Source: Photobacterium sp. TY1-4 (GTDB taxonomy: Bacteria > Pseudomonadota > Gammaproteobacteria > Enterobacterales > Vibrionaceae). From it: 64,000 nt of DNA. Shown one piece after another: positions 18,173 to 26,549 of the stretch (position 1 is the stretch's first letter; each line of letters begins with the position of its first letter). Made by a program: the position numbers and the translations under genes. The notes beneath the pieces were generated by a model. It saw only the letters and a list, made by a program, of their open reading frames with translations, did no database searches and was not told the origin of the DNA. The stretch spans positions 186,001 to 250,000 of the forward strand of contig NZ_CP099735.1 in the NCBI RefSeq assembly GCF_025398175.1. The letters are read 5' to 3'.

Positions 18173-19081
18173 GGCATTTTCGCTGAGTTTGCCGTTCAGC
18201 CATGCCGTAAATTGGTTTGCAGCCGGATGGGCCCGGCTTCGCTCCGGGGTGATCAGGTAATACTCCAGACCGGGGAGCGTTGGGGCGGTGGCGTTCATTG
18301 CTGGCTCATGCGGCATTGGGACCAGCCAGCCGTTGGCCAGCGGGGTTTCGATCAGCAAGGGGCTGACCAAAGCGATGCCCTGACCGGCAAGGGCGGCCTG
18401 GATGATTTGGTTTTCTTCATCGAACTCGCGAATGGTGATGGGGTGGTGATTGGGGAACAGATTTCGGAGCTTTTGTTCATCATACACCGGGGGAAGCGCC
18501 GGATTTTTCCACCGGGTGCCCATGACGGTGGCTGGCATGGCCTCTGGCGAGGTGATACTTTGCCAGTACGCCGGTGTTGCATAGCACTGGAGGGATTCAC
18601 GAAACAGCAGCGATGCCGTGGGATCATGCTCCGGCATAATCCCGTAGCGGATCACCAGATCCACCTGATGCGGGCTGGCCATATCCACCGGCTGATCATC
18701 GGCTTTAACCCGGACATCAAGGGTTGGGTGTAAGCTGTGGAACTCGGCCAGATGCGGGACCAGCCACATCGCGGCAAAGGCGGTTGTGGTCCCGATGGTC
18801 AGGGGAACGTCGCGACAAGTGATCTCATTGATGGTGTCGGAGAGGGCCCGCAGCATTTGATGGGCGATGCGGGCCAGTTGTTCACCATCCGGGGTTAATA
18901 CGACGGCGCGGGTATGGCGCTCGAATAGTTTGACCTGAAGCCTCTCTTCCAGTGTGCGGATCTGGTGAGATACAGCCGTGGGGGACACATGCAGCTCCTG
19001 GGCCGCCGCTTTAAAACTCAATAATCTCGCAGCAGCCTCAAAGGTCCTGACACTCCTGAGCGGTGGTAATTGCGCAAACAT
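18158..19081 (-). CDS. LysR-type transcriptional regulator (GcvA-like)
   Basis: A 307-residue regulator starting at ATG 19081, where GAGGGG precedes the ATG; an upstream in-frame start at 19138 would add 19 residues without a good ribosome binding site. The helix-turn-helix reads SFKAAAQELHVSPTAVSHQI followed by RTLEERL, the GcvA-type pattern. The effector domain covers about 90-300. It is divergent from the azoreductase gene at 19243 and probably regulates it; an inverted repeat in the shared region (19136-19181) is a candidate operator. Its 3' end overlaps the preceding LysR gene by 15 bp on the opposite strand. Confidence 0.88.
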   Translation of the reverse strand: MFAQLPPLRSVRTFEAAARLLSFKAAAQELHVSPTAVSHQIRTLEERLQVKLFERHTRAVVLTPDGEQLARIAHQMLRALSDTINEITCRDVPLTIGTTTAFAAMWLVPHLAEFHSLHPTLDVRVKADDQPVDMASPHQVDLVIRYGIMPEHDPTASLLFRESLQCYATPAYWQSITSPEAMPATVMGTRWKNPALPPVYDEQKLRNLFPNHHPITIREFDEENQIIQAALAGQGIALVSPLLIETPLANGWLVPMPHEPAMNATAPTLPGLEYYLITPERSRAHPAANQFTAWLNGKLSENALVHL

Positions 19082-19135
19082 AGCCCCTCTTATAGATGAG
19101 ATTTTCTCACCTGTCTGAAAATTAATCCCTTTTGT

Positions 19136-19181
19136 CAAAATGTACTGCGTTGAAGAGAATGACCCTGTTCAGCACATTTTG
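19136..19181. promoter_or_regulatory. Spaced inverted repeat, candidate LysR operator
   Basis: CAAAATGTACTG (19136-19147) and the complement of CAGCACATTTTG (19170-19181) match in 11 of 12 positions. The two arms lie about 34 bp centre to centre between the divergent LysR and azoreductase genes. This fits a LysR dimer-of-dimers site. Confidence 0.5.
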
Positions 19182-19242
19182 TTACGACCAATCTGATTCA
19201 GTCGTTCTGACTGTGTTCAGTTTGGAATAAGGAGATTACCAT

Positions 19243-19908
19243 ATGAAAAAGTTACTTGTTATCGATTCCAGTGCCCGCCAGACAGATCATTCTGTTGCCG
19301 GATACAATTCAATTTCGAAACAACTTGGCACCTTGTTTATCGATGAGTGGATGAAGAAAAATCATCAAGACAGGGTTGTCTACCGGGATGTCGGCGCAGC
19401 GCCGCCAGCGTTTATCTCGCAAGATTGGATTGCTGCGGTGTTTACCCCGGAGGGGCAACGCAGTGCGGCACAACATCAATTACTAACACTCTCCGATGCT
19501 CTGATTGCCGAAGTTGAAGCCGCTGATGTGATCATCATGACTGCGCCGATGTATAACTACGGTATGCCGGCGGCATTGAAAGCCTGGTTTGATCAGGTGA
19601 TCCGCATCAATAAAACGTTCACCTTTGATCGAAGCCGGGGTGATACACCACTTGAGCCTATCTTTCAGGGGAAGATCCTGGTGCTCCTGACTTCTGCGGG
19701 TGAATTCGGGTTTGAACCAGGTGGCAGCCGGGCGCATATGAACCATCTGGGCACTCACATTGAGGTGCTCAGCAAATATCTCGGGGTGAATGCATTTTAT
19801 GAAATCCGTTCTGAGTATCAGGAGTTCGGCGATGCGCGTCATGAGCAATCGCTGGCTGCGGCCCGGGAAGCCGTGATTGAGCTGGCAGGCCGCTTGCGCG
19901 ATTGCTAA
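19243..19908 (+). CDS. azoR: FMN-dependent NADH-azoreductase / quinone reductase
   Basis: A 221-residue flavodoxin-fold enzyme that reduces quinones and azo compounds with NAD(P)H and FMN. The N-terminal strand-loop KKLLVIDSSARQTDHS binds the FMN phosphate, APMYNYGMPAALKAW (about 103-117) is the family flavin-binding motif, and LTSAGEFGFEPG follows near 150. Length and motifs agree with AzoR-type proteins. ATAAGGAG precedes the ATG. It lies opposite a LysR gene that likely induces it in response to electrophiles or quinones (inference). Confidence 0.88.
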   Translation: MKKLLVIDSSARQTDHSVAGYNSISKQLGTLFIDEWMKKNHQDRVVYRDVGAAPPAFISQDWIAAVFTPEGQRSAAQHQLLTLSDALIAEVEAADVIIMTAPMYNYGMPAALKAWFDQVIRINKTFTFDRSRGDTPLEPIFQGKILVLLTSAGEFGFEPGGSRAHMNHLGTHIEVLSKYLGVNAFYEIRSEYQEFGDARHEQSLAAAREAVIELAGRLRDC

Positions 19909-20000
19909 GCGACCTCAGCTCCGAACCTTGCTGAGCGATCTGAAGCGACAACTGGATGAACGCTTAAGAACAGCAATACCCAAGATCAGCTAGGACTCCC

Positions 20001-20030
20001 TATCGATATGTAGTAATGTATATAACGCTA
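20001..20030. promoter_or_regulatory. ModE box upstream of modABC
   Basis: tatcgatatgta (20001-20012), then a 6-base spacer, then tatataacgcta form an inverted repeat close to the known ModE site (CGnTATAT ... TATATAACG). It lies just before the modA ribosome binding site, where ModE-molybdate would repress transcription. No modE gene is in the window. Confidence 0.8.
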
Positions 20031-20062
20031 TTTTTATTGATAAAGAATTCAGGAGTCAGGTT

Positions 20063-20839
20063 GTGAAAATGTTGAGATCCGGGTTGTTTGCATGTTGTGC
20101 GGTATTGGCGGCGGGAAGCGCCTCGGCGGCAGAGAAAGTCACGGTGTTTGCGGCGGCTTCGCTGACCAATGCGATGAAGGAGGTGGCAGCGCTGTATGAG
20201 CAGCAAACAGGGACCGGCTCGACGTTGTCGTTTGCATCTTCTTCGGCGCTGGCCCGACAGATTGCTCAAGGTGCTCCGGCCGATATTTATCTCTCCGCCA
20301 ATGAAAAGTGGATGGACTATGTCGCGCAGCAAGAAGCCATTGAACCCCAGAGCCGCAAAACACTGCTGACGAATCGTCTGGTGATGGTGGCGCCGACAGG
20401 GTATCCGGCGGATCAGATTGAAGTCTCGGCCTCCTGGGATCTGACCGCTGCGCTGCAAGGAACGCGCTTGGCGACCGGCGATCCGAATCATGTCCCGGCG
20501 GGGATGTATGCCCAGCAATCGCTGGAGAGCCTGGGCCTCTGGCAGCAGGCGATGCCTTTGCTGGCGCGGGCCAATAATGTCCGCTCGGCGTTGTTGCTGG
20601 TGGAGCGTCAGGAAGCCCTGCTGGGGATTGTGTATAAAACCGACGCACTGGTGTCGGAGAAGGTGAAGATTGTTGCGGAGCTCCCGGCATCGAGTCATAC
20701 CCCAATTTCTTATCCGGCAGCGCTGGTGAAGGGGCAGGCCGATGATGCGGTGAAGGCTTACTATGATTTTCTGCAATCGGATCAGGCTCGGGTTATTTTT
20801 GAGAAATACGGCTTTGGGGTAGCAGAGCGTGCTCTCTGA
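20063..20839 (+). CDS. modA: Molybdate-binding periplasmic protein
   Basis: A 258-residue periplasmic binding protein with signal peptide (VKMLRSGLFACCAVLAAGSASA). The mature start EKVTVFAAASLTNAMKEVA carries the oxyanion-binding serine of ModA proteins, and SFASSSALARQIAQGAPADI and the later VYKTDAL segment are also typical. It captures molybdate or tungstate for ModBC. The GTG start at 20063 is chosen because AGGAG lies 7 bases upstream; ATG 20069 is an alternative. It overlaps modB by 11 bp. Confidence 0.93.
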   Translation: MKMLRSGLFACCAVLAAGSASAAEKVTVFAAASLTNAMKEVAALYEQQTGTGSTLSFASSSALARQIAQGAPADIYLSANEKWMDYVAQQEAIEPQSRKTLLTNRLVMVAPTGYPADQIEVSASWDLTAALQGTRLATGDPNHVPAGMYAQQSLESLGLWQQAMPLLARANNVRSALLLVERQEALLGIVYKTDALVSEKVKIVAELPASSHTPISYPAALVKGQADDAVKAYYDFLQSDQARVIFEKYGFGVAERAL

Positions 20840-21521
20840 CTATGAATGGCAGGCGCTGCTGCTGAGCTTGAAGGTTTCCGGTGTTGCGGTCATGGTCAGT
20901 CTGCCATTCGGGATTGGTTTTGCCTGGCTGCTGGCCCGACGCCAATTTTTCGGCAAGGCTTTCCTGGATGGGGTGCTCCATCTGCCGTTGGTCCTGCCAC
21001 CGGTGGTCATTGGCTATTTACTGCTGATTGTACTGGGACGGCAAGGTGTGGTGGGGCAATGGCTCTACCACTGGTTTGGCATCACGTTCAGTTTCAGCTG
21101 GCGGGGCGCTGCACTGGCAGTTGCCGTGGTGGCGTTTCCTTTGATGGTCCGTTCAATCCGGCTGGCGCTGGAAAGTGTTGATACCAAGCTGGAACAGGCT
21201 GCCCGCACCTTGGGTGCGGGACCGCTCAAAGTCTTCTTGACCATTACATTGCCGTTGACGCTGCCCGGTATTTTTACCGGCACGATTCTGGCGTTTGCCC
21301 GGGCGTTGGGCGAGTTTGGCGCCACCATTACCTTTGTCTCCAACATTCCCGGCGAGACTCAAACCATCCCGCTGGCCATGTATTCATTTATTGAAACCCC
21401 GGGCGCAGAGAGCGAAGCGGCTCGCTTGTGTGTGATTGCCATCGGGATTGCACTGATCTCTTTGCTGGTGTCTGAGTGGCTGGCCAGATTGGCGCGTAAC
21501 CGGCTGGAGGCTGCATGCTGA
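20829..21521 (+). CDS. modB: Molybdate ABC transporter permease
   Basis: A 230-residue inner-membrane permease with about five helices. The EAA coupling loop reads LEQAARTLGAGPLKVFLTIT (about 117-136), followed by LARALGEFGATITFVSN, which is highly typical of ModB. The start is GTG 20829 within the end of modA, and its stop overlaps modC by 7 bp, so the three genes are translationally coupled. Confidence 0.93.
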   Translation: MLSDYEWQALLLSLKVSGVAVMVSLPFGIGFAWLLARRQFFGKAFLDGVLHLPLVLPPVVIGYLLLIVLGRQGVVGQWLYHWFGITFSFSWRGAALAVAVVAFPLMVRSIRLALESVDTKLEQAARTLGAGPLKVFLTITLPLTLPGIFTGTILAFARALGEFGATITFVSNIPGETQTIPLAMYSFIETPGAESEAARLCVIAIGIALISLLVSEWLARLARNRLEAAC

Positions 21522-22594
21522 CGCTTGAGATTCAAAAGCAACTGGGCAGCCTGACACTGGATGTGAATCTGGAGCTTCCGATGCAGGGGATCACGGCGAT
21601 TTTCGGCCGCTCCGGCACCGGAAAAACCTCGTTGATCAATGTGATCAGCGGGCTGAGTCAGCCCGATCGCGGGCGCATCCAACTGGGCGAGCATGTGTTA
21701 TGCGACATTGAACGTGGGGTGTCGCTGCCGCCGGAAAAACGTCGCATTGGTTATGTGTTTCAGGATGCCCGACTGTTTCCGCACTATATGGTGAGCGGGA
21801 ATCTCACCTATGGCTGTCGGCAGTTTGATCAGACCCATTTTGATGATGTCGTACAATTGCTGGGCATAGAGCATTTGCTGAAGCGTTATCCGGCGTCGTT
21901 ATCGGGCGGTGAGAAGCAGCGGGTGGCGATTGGCCGAGCACTGTTGAGCCGACCGGACATGCTGCTGATGGATGAGCCGCTGGCCTCGCTGGATTTGCCG
22001 CGCAAGCAAGAGCTGATGCCTTATCTGGAATCGCTGGCAAAGCAAGTCAAAATTCCGATTTTGTATGTGACCCACAGTCTGGATGAGATCCTGCGTCTGG
22101 CCGACCACATGGTGATGCTGAATCAGGGCAAAGTCGTGATTGCCGGTCATGTGAACAGCGTGTGGGGTTCGGCTGAAATGCGCCCCTGGCTGCCGGCCCG
22201 GGAACAAAGTTCATTGATCAGTGCCCGGGTAAATCATCATCACCCCAGATACGCCCTGACTCAGGTGGTGCTCGACGCGAATGCCAGTCTCTGGGTCGGA
22301 CGCCTGAACCGGGCGCGCGGCGAATGGGTTCGGGTTCGGATCCATGCCAATGATGTGTCCCTGACCAAAGTCCAGCCAAGCCAAACCAGTATTCGCAACA
22401 TTCTCAAGGCCAGCATCGATAAAGTACTGCCTGCGGATCAGGATCAGCATGTTGCGGTGCGGCTTCGGGTTGGGGAAGCTCGGTTTTGGGCCAACCTGAC
22501 CTTGTGGGCGGCGGAAGATTTGCAACTGGCCGTTGGCGATGATGTGTTTGCCCAAATTAAAGGGGTGAGTGTCACTCAGGATGACTTGGCATAA
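21515..22594 (+). CDS. modC: Molybdate ABC transporter ATP-binding protein
   Basis: A 359-residue ATPase energising molybdate uptake. Walker A FGRSGTGKTS is near 30-39, the signature LSGGEKQRVAIGRAL near 128-142, and Walker B MLLMDEPLASLD near 149-160. The C-terminal part (about 290-355) contains the TOBE/MOP domain that binds molybdate (SIRNILKASIDKV). The length is typical of ModC. It ends the operon, followed by a strong terminator. Confidence 0.93.
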   Translation: MLTLEIQKQLGSLTLDVNLELPMQGITAIFGRSGTGKTSLINVISGLSQPDRGRIQLGEHVLCDIERGVSLPPEKRRIGYVFQDARLFPHYMVSGNLTYGCRQFDQTHFDDVVQLLGIEHLLKRYPASLSGGEKQRVAIGRALLSRPDMLLMDEPLASLDLPRKQELMPYLESLAKQVKIPILYVTHSLDEILRLADHMVMLNQGKVVIAGHVNSVWGSAEMRPWLPAREQSSLISARVNHHHPRYALTQVVLDANASLWVGRLNRARGEWVRVRIHANDVSLTKVQPSQTSIRNILKASIDKVLPADQDQHVAVRLRVGEARFWANLTLWAAEDLQLAVGDDVFAQIKGVSVTQDDLA

Positions 22595-22655
22595 CTCTAC
22601 TTGGGCGCAGATCTCACGCCGCCTCTGAAACGTTGCGTGACAGGGCGCAGGAGAT

Positions 22656-22684
22656 AAGCCGGATGAATGCATCCGGCTTTTTGT
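22656..22684 (+). terminator. Terminator of modABC
   Basis: aagccggat (22656-22664) pairs with atccggctt (22671-22679), with a T-run following. It lies 60 bp after the modC stop. Confidence 0.85.
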
Positions 22685-23209
22685 TATCTGTATTTTGTCG
22701 CCATAACAATATTTCAACAAATAAATGTCAGCACAATATAAAAACTTGCCATAAATAAAAACGTCAAAAAAATAATTACTGTGATTTTTTTGTGACCCGT
22801 AAAGTTATATGTTCTCAATTCCCGTCATTGATTACTTCGTTAGGTTTTATTACGTGTCTAACGAGCAGAAAAAATATGTCTGGTTTACTTTCACTGATTG
22901 TCTGCTGGACTGTACATTAGAAGAAGTATGGTGCTGTGATTTTATCTGACTGTTTTGTTTGGTATTAAAGCTGGAGTTGTTCAAAAAATACACAGAAAAG
23001 ATTTGTCAAAAGTCTGTCAGAATGGATAAAAAGTAATCGTTGCATATTGCCGTGTTCAGCATCCGGTCAGTATATTGTTTCGCACATTAAGGTTATCCGA
23101 GCATTTGCTCAGCTAATAATATTGCTTTCATAATAGACTTTTTTGCGAATCGAATAGCATCTAAGTGTATTTTGAAAACATAAATTCAACATATTAACTG
23201 GATGTACCC
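22685..23209. promoter_or_regulatory. Long AT-rich upstream region of CAP lipoprotein gene
   Basis: A 525-bp stretch without a plausible gene, much more AT-rich than its neighbours, with many A- and T-tracts (for example around 22740-22800 and 23120-23190). It probably holds the promoter of the CAP lipoprotein gene and may be a target of H-NS-type silencing. No clear operator palindrome was seen. Confidence 0.5.
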
Positions 23210-23857
23210 ATGCGAACACTAGCACTCTTAATTCTTTCTTCGTTATTAGTTACAGGTTGTGGCGGCTCAGGTGGCGGCTCCGGCGAAAGTACAACGTCTA
23301 GCGGTAATTCCGGTAATGGTTCAGCCATTTCAGGCGACAACGGGTTTGATAACAGCTCAAATAGTTCGAGCACCTCGGGCAGCGGCTCTAACGCCGGTAA
23401 TAGCGGTAGCACGGACAGCGGTGACAGTGCTTCAAATGGTGACTTCGCCGAGCAAATGCTGGCGGCAGTGAATGCGGCCCGTGCCGAAGCGCGTGACTGT
23501 GGTGGTCAGATGATGCCAGCGGTTCCTGCGCTGACTTGGGATTACTCGCTGGAGCAAGCCGCGTTCGTTCACTCCAGCAACATGGCAAACTATAACTTCT
23601 TCAGCCATACGGGACTCAATGGTGATTCACCAAGTGATCGTGTGACGGATCAAGGTTACAGCTGGTCAGCAACCGGTGAAAACATTGCCGCAGGTCAGAA
23701 GTCGATCGCTGAAGTGATGGATGGCTGGCTGAAGAGCCCGGGTCACTGTAAGAACATCATGGGCGCAAATTATACGCAAATGGGGGCGTCTTCCGTGACT
23801 AACTCCAGTGCGCAATACGGCATTTACTGGACTCAGGTGTTTGCCCGTCCGCGTTAA
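23210..23857 (+). CDS. CAP-domain (SCP/PR1-type) lipoprotein
   Basis: A 215-residue lipoprotein: signal peptide MRTLALLILSSLLVTGC with lipobox Cys17. A low-complexity Ser/Gly/Asn linker (about 18-78) is followed by a CAP domain (about 80-215). Typical CAP elements are LAAVNAARAEARDCG, AAFVHSSNMANYNFFSHTG, GYSWSATGENIAAG and MDGWLKSPGHCKNIM; the His and Glu of the CAP cavity are present. Bacterial CAP lipoproteins are exposed envelope proteins of uncertain function. A terminator follows at 23888. Confidence 0.88.
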   Translation: MRTLALLILSSLLVTGCGGSGGGSGESTTSSGNSGNGSAISGDNGFDNSSNSSSTSGSGSNAGNSGSTDSGDSASNGDFAEQMLAAVNAARAEARDCGGQMMPAVPALTWDYSLEQAAFVHSSNMANYNFFSHTGLNGDSPSDRVTDQGYSWSATGENIAAGQKSIAEVMDGWLKSPGHCKNIMGANYTQMGASSVTNSSAQYGIYWTQVFARPR

Positions 23858-23887
23858 TTTGCTGTAAATCACGCAGAATGAAAGAAG

Positions 23888-23925
23888 ATCGCCGTCAGTC
23901 CACTTGGGCTTGCGGCGATTTTTTT
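23888..23925 (+). terminator. Terminator after CAP gene
   Basis: atcgccg (23888-23894) pairs with cggcgat (23913-23919), followed by seven Ts. It serves the CAP lipoprotein gene and may also affect the converging hydrolase gene. Confidence 0.75.
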
Positions 23926-23965
23926 ATGGCTGGCTTTTGATGACTGGTTTTTTCTGATTGGTCTT

Positions 23966-24817
23966 TCATGACTGGCCAGTCGCCACGGGTGTGTCGGCCT
24001 GTGCCTGGCAAGTGCGGTCAAAATGGCGAATTTGCTCCAGCAGCCAGTGTGGATCATCGAGCGGTAAGTCATGACCTGCGCAAGGGTGCAACACCAGCGG
24101 AACTTGCCAGCGGGTCGCCAACATCTGACTGCAACTGACATCGACCAGCTGATCCTGGCGGGAGGCAACCAGCAAAGTGGGTTTGGTCGGTGAGACCCGG
24201 GCGTTAAAGCGGGCGGCAGCAGACAGCTGTATCAAGGCGTTTGAACGGTTCACCGGAAACTCTTGGCGCCAGCGGATCCACTGTTCGAGCTCCGCCTGGT
24301 GCTGCTCTGGGAAGTTTGAGGTTAGCTGCATGATGGTGGCTTCCTGAACAGCCGGCGGGCTGAATAGGGTGCGGCCAATCCGGGGCAGTTGTCGCCAGTT
24401 TAAACGGCGATAAAAGGGCGAATAAGGTCGAACACTGGTGTTGATCAACACCGCCGAATGGATTTCATTCGGGTAACCCGTCATCCAGTCCAGCGCAATC
24501 ATTCCCCCCATGGAGATGGCAATCAGATCAATCTCATCCGTCTCATCCATCTCATCTATCATCGTGTCGTGCAGGTGTAGCTGACCGCGTAGATCATTGA
24601 CCATGGCCCGGATACTGCCGGGGGACTGAGCCTGATAACGTGCCCCGTTGCCCGCCAGATCCAGACAAATGACCTGACGCTGCGGATAGTGTTGACACAA
24701 CAGGGGGTAAAACGCGCCCCAGTGGCGTTGTTCGCGCAGTAGTCCTCGTAACAGGACCAGCGGACGAGATGAGACGGAGCGGCGCGTCGTTGGAGTGGAG
24801 GGCGGGCTGTGGTCCAT
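23966..24817 (-). CDS. Alpha/beta-hydrolase
   Basis: A 283-residue soluble alpha/beta-hydrolase. VLLRGLLREQRHW forms the oxyanion-side strand, and AISMGGMIALDW carries the nucleophile motif S-M-G-G. A C-terminal CAGHDLPLDDP carries the likely catalytic His. Asp-Glu-rich DEMDETDEID just before the nucleophile strand comes from three 9-bp DNA repeats and looks like a small repeat expansion. Substrate unknown. It lies 43 bp after the M14 peptidase gene on the same strand, probably in one operon. Confidence 0.8.
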   Translation of the reverse strand: MDHSPPSTPTTRRSVSSRPLVLLRGLLREQRHWGAFYPLLCQHYPQRQVICLDLAGNGARYQAQSPGSIRAMVNDLRGQLHLHDTMIDEMDETDEIDLIAISMGGMIALDWMTGYPNEIHSAVLINTSVRPYSPFYRRLNWRQLPRIGRTLFSPPAVQEATIMQLTSNFPEQHQAELEQWIRWRQEFPVNRSNALIQLSAAARFNARVSPTKPTLLVASRQDQLVDVSCSQMLATRWQVPLVLHPCAGHDLPLDDPHWLLEQIRHFDRTCQAQADTPVATGQS

Positions 24818-24860
24818 GGCGGCGTCCTACGATAGTAATGAGAACTTACAGGCTTTGAGT

Positions 24861-25925
24861 TTACAGGCTTAGACTGAGCGGTGATGCGTCGGGATACCAC
24901 AAGGCTCTGGCGGTGTCGGCATGACGCTGGCTGCTCTCCCCTTGATACCATGACGGATAAGCATAGGTCGCATTGATTAAAAACTCCATCAGCGTCAGAT
25001 GGGTCCGCAACACCCGCTGGATACGATGTGGCTTCATGGGATGGAAAAGCCCCAGCCGGTCAATGAGCTGGAGCGGATTTTTACGCACCCAGCGCCAGGA
25101 ACCCATTTCCAGGGTGATCGGCAGCAGATGAGTTCCGTTGGCTTCGGAGCGATCATACAGGTAGTCCCATAAATCCCCGTGGCAGGTGTAATGTAGGGCC
25201 TGGGGCTCAAAAATATAGTTTTGGTGCGGATAAGCGTTGAAAAACAGTTCTTTGAGGTGATAAACGTCGCCGATTTTTCGCATCGGCTGGGTCCGGCTTT
25301 TGGCATAGGGGAACCATAGCCGGTCTTTGCTGCCGAAACCGGAATGGCAATCCAGCGCCAGGGTCAGCGGGCGGTGCGCGGCTTCCAGGCTGATCAAATC
25401 AACCAGGGCCTGGGCTTCGGCTTCCATGGCATGTCCGAGATCCCCGCGATACCAGGGAAGATGTTTACTCAGCCGGTGGCCGCCCACCAGCCAGGCGGTT
25501 GGTTCCTGGCTGTCGAGGGGCGCATTACGCATCAAATCGACATGGTTGCCGTTGGAGCGATAGCGTTTCGCCATCCCCACCGGGTTGAGCAGCGGCAGGA
25601 ACACCAGCCGAATGGCCTGGAGTTTCAGCTGCAGGGCGCTATCCCAGTGCAGTCGCTGGCACAGGCTGTTCATAAAAGAGATCACGACTTGCGAACCAAT
25701 GCGTTCCAGTCCGTGAACGCCGCCGACAATCACCAGCCCTGGCGCCTCTGGATCCGGATTTCCGAGACTCACGGCGTAGAGTGGAATGGGTTGAGAATCA
25801 AGGTTGACGGTGGTGAGCTGGCGGGTTTCGACGGGCACTGCGCGAATATGGGGAAGCTGGTGTTTGATCAGCGCTTCCAGCTGGCCAAGTTCGGGCAGGC
25901 GGGCGTAGAGCATGGATGCGTGCAA
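24861..25925 (-). CDS. M14-type zinc carboxypeptidase
   Basis: A 354-residue peptidase of the M14 (carboxypeptidase A/succinylglutamate desuccinylase) superfamily. The zinc ligands H71 and E74 are in GGVHGLERIG, with H194 in ALDCHSGFG; E273 in TLEMGSW is the general base, and NGNHVDLMRN supplies substrate-binding residues. No signal peptide is seen, so it is probably cytoplasmic. A TTG start at 25925 is favoured because GGGAGG lies 6 bases upstream of it; ATG 25913 is 18-19 bases from that site. Substrate unknown; murein peptides or other amidated compounds are possible. Confidence 0.82.
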   Translation of the reverse strand: MHASMLYARLPELGQLEALIKHQLPHIRAVPVETRQLTTVNLDSQPIPLYAVSLGNPDPEAPGLVIVGGVHGLERIGSQVVISFMNSLCQRLHWDSALQLKLQAIRLVFLPLLNPVGMAKRYRSNGNHVDLMRNAPLDSQEPTAWLVGGHRLSKHLPWYRGDLGHAMEAEAQALVDLISLEAAHRPLTLALDCHSGFGSKDRLWFPYAKSRTQPMRKIGDVYHLKELFFNAYPHQNYIFEPQALHYTCHGDLWDYLYDRSEANGTHLLPITLEMGSWRWVRKNPLQLIDRLGLFHPMKPHRIQRVLRTHLTLMEFLINATYAYPSWYQGESSQRHADTARALWYPDASPLSLSL

Positions 25926-26114
25926 ATTCTGCCTCCCGAGGCGTATCCTTTGGGGTTTCCTCCTCCGGTGTCGGGGAGGAGAGCGTGACGTCCTTTGAAT
26001 GATTTTAGGATGCGGGCAGAGTTTGACGCGAATATTTCAGTCAGGTAACAGTTTTATCTCCGGCGCTGGCTCTGTGGGGAGAGAGCTGCGCCGGGCGGAT
26101 GCTGGGTGCGTTGG

Positions 26115-26399
26115 TTAACCCATTTTACGGTTGGCCTTAATCGCGGCTTCTAATAAATATTGTTGTACGCCGATGACCCATTGCGGCCGGTTGATATAGC
26201 GGCTGATCAGGTAAAAAGGGATCAGGAATACAAAGAGTGGCACGGACTCGTGGAGAAACGTCGAGGCAATCGCATCCTCATGCGAAAAATGGGTGAGGAT
26301 TGCCAGAACGCCGAAAATACTGCCGAGCGTGACCAAAATTGCAGACAGGATCATGGTTATTCCCAGCAGATCCCGTAAGTAAAGTTTGGACGCAGTCAT
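26115..26399 (-). CDS. Small inner-membrane protein
   Basis: A 94-residue protein with two hydrophobic segments (about 10-35 and 50-68) and a basic C-terminus (AAIKANRKMG). GAGGGA lies 7 bases before the ATG, which supports translation. No family is recognised. It is a separate gene on the minus strand downstream of the DUF4336 gene. Confidence 0.65.
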   Translation of the reverse strand: MTASKLYLRDLLGITMILSAILVTLGSIFGVLAILTHFSHEDAIASTFLHESVPLFVFLIPFYLISRYINRPQWVIGVQQYLLEAAIKANRKMG

Positions 26400-26549
26400 G
26401 ATGATTCCCTCAAAAAAATAACGTTCAGTCCGTAAATCATACGCCCAAATGCACTTTGATATGTGATGTGTATCACACTCAAAAAATGCCGGGGAGGGAA
26501 AAAATTAATTCGTTGATTTAAAACAAATGATGACAACTTCGCGGGGGCG

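Noticed and set aside
20000..20776. 258-residue minus-strand frame opposite modA
   Set aside because: Extremely His/Arg/Gln-rich shadow of modA; modA is certain.
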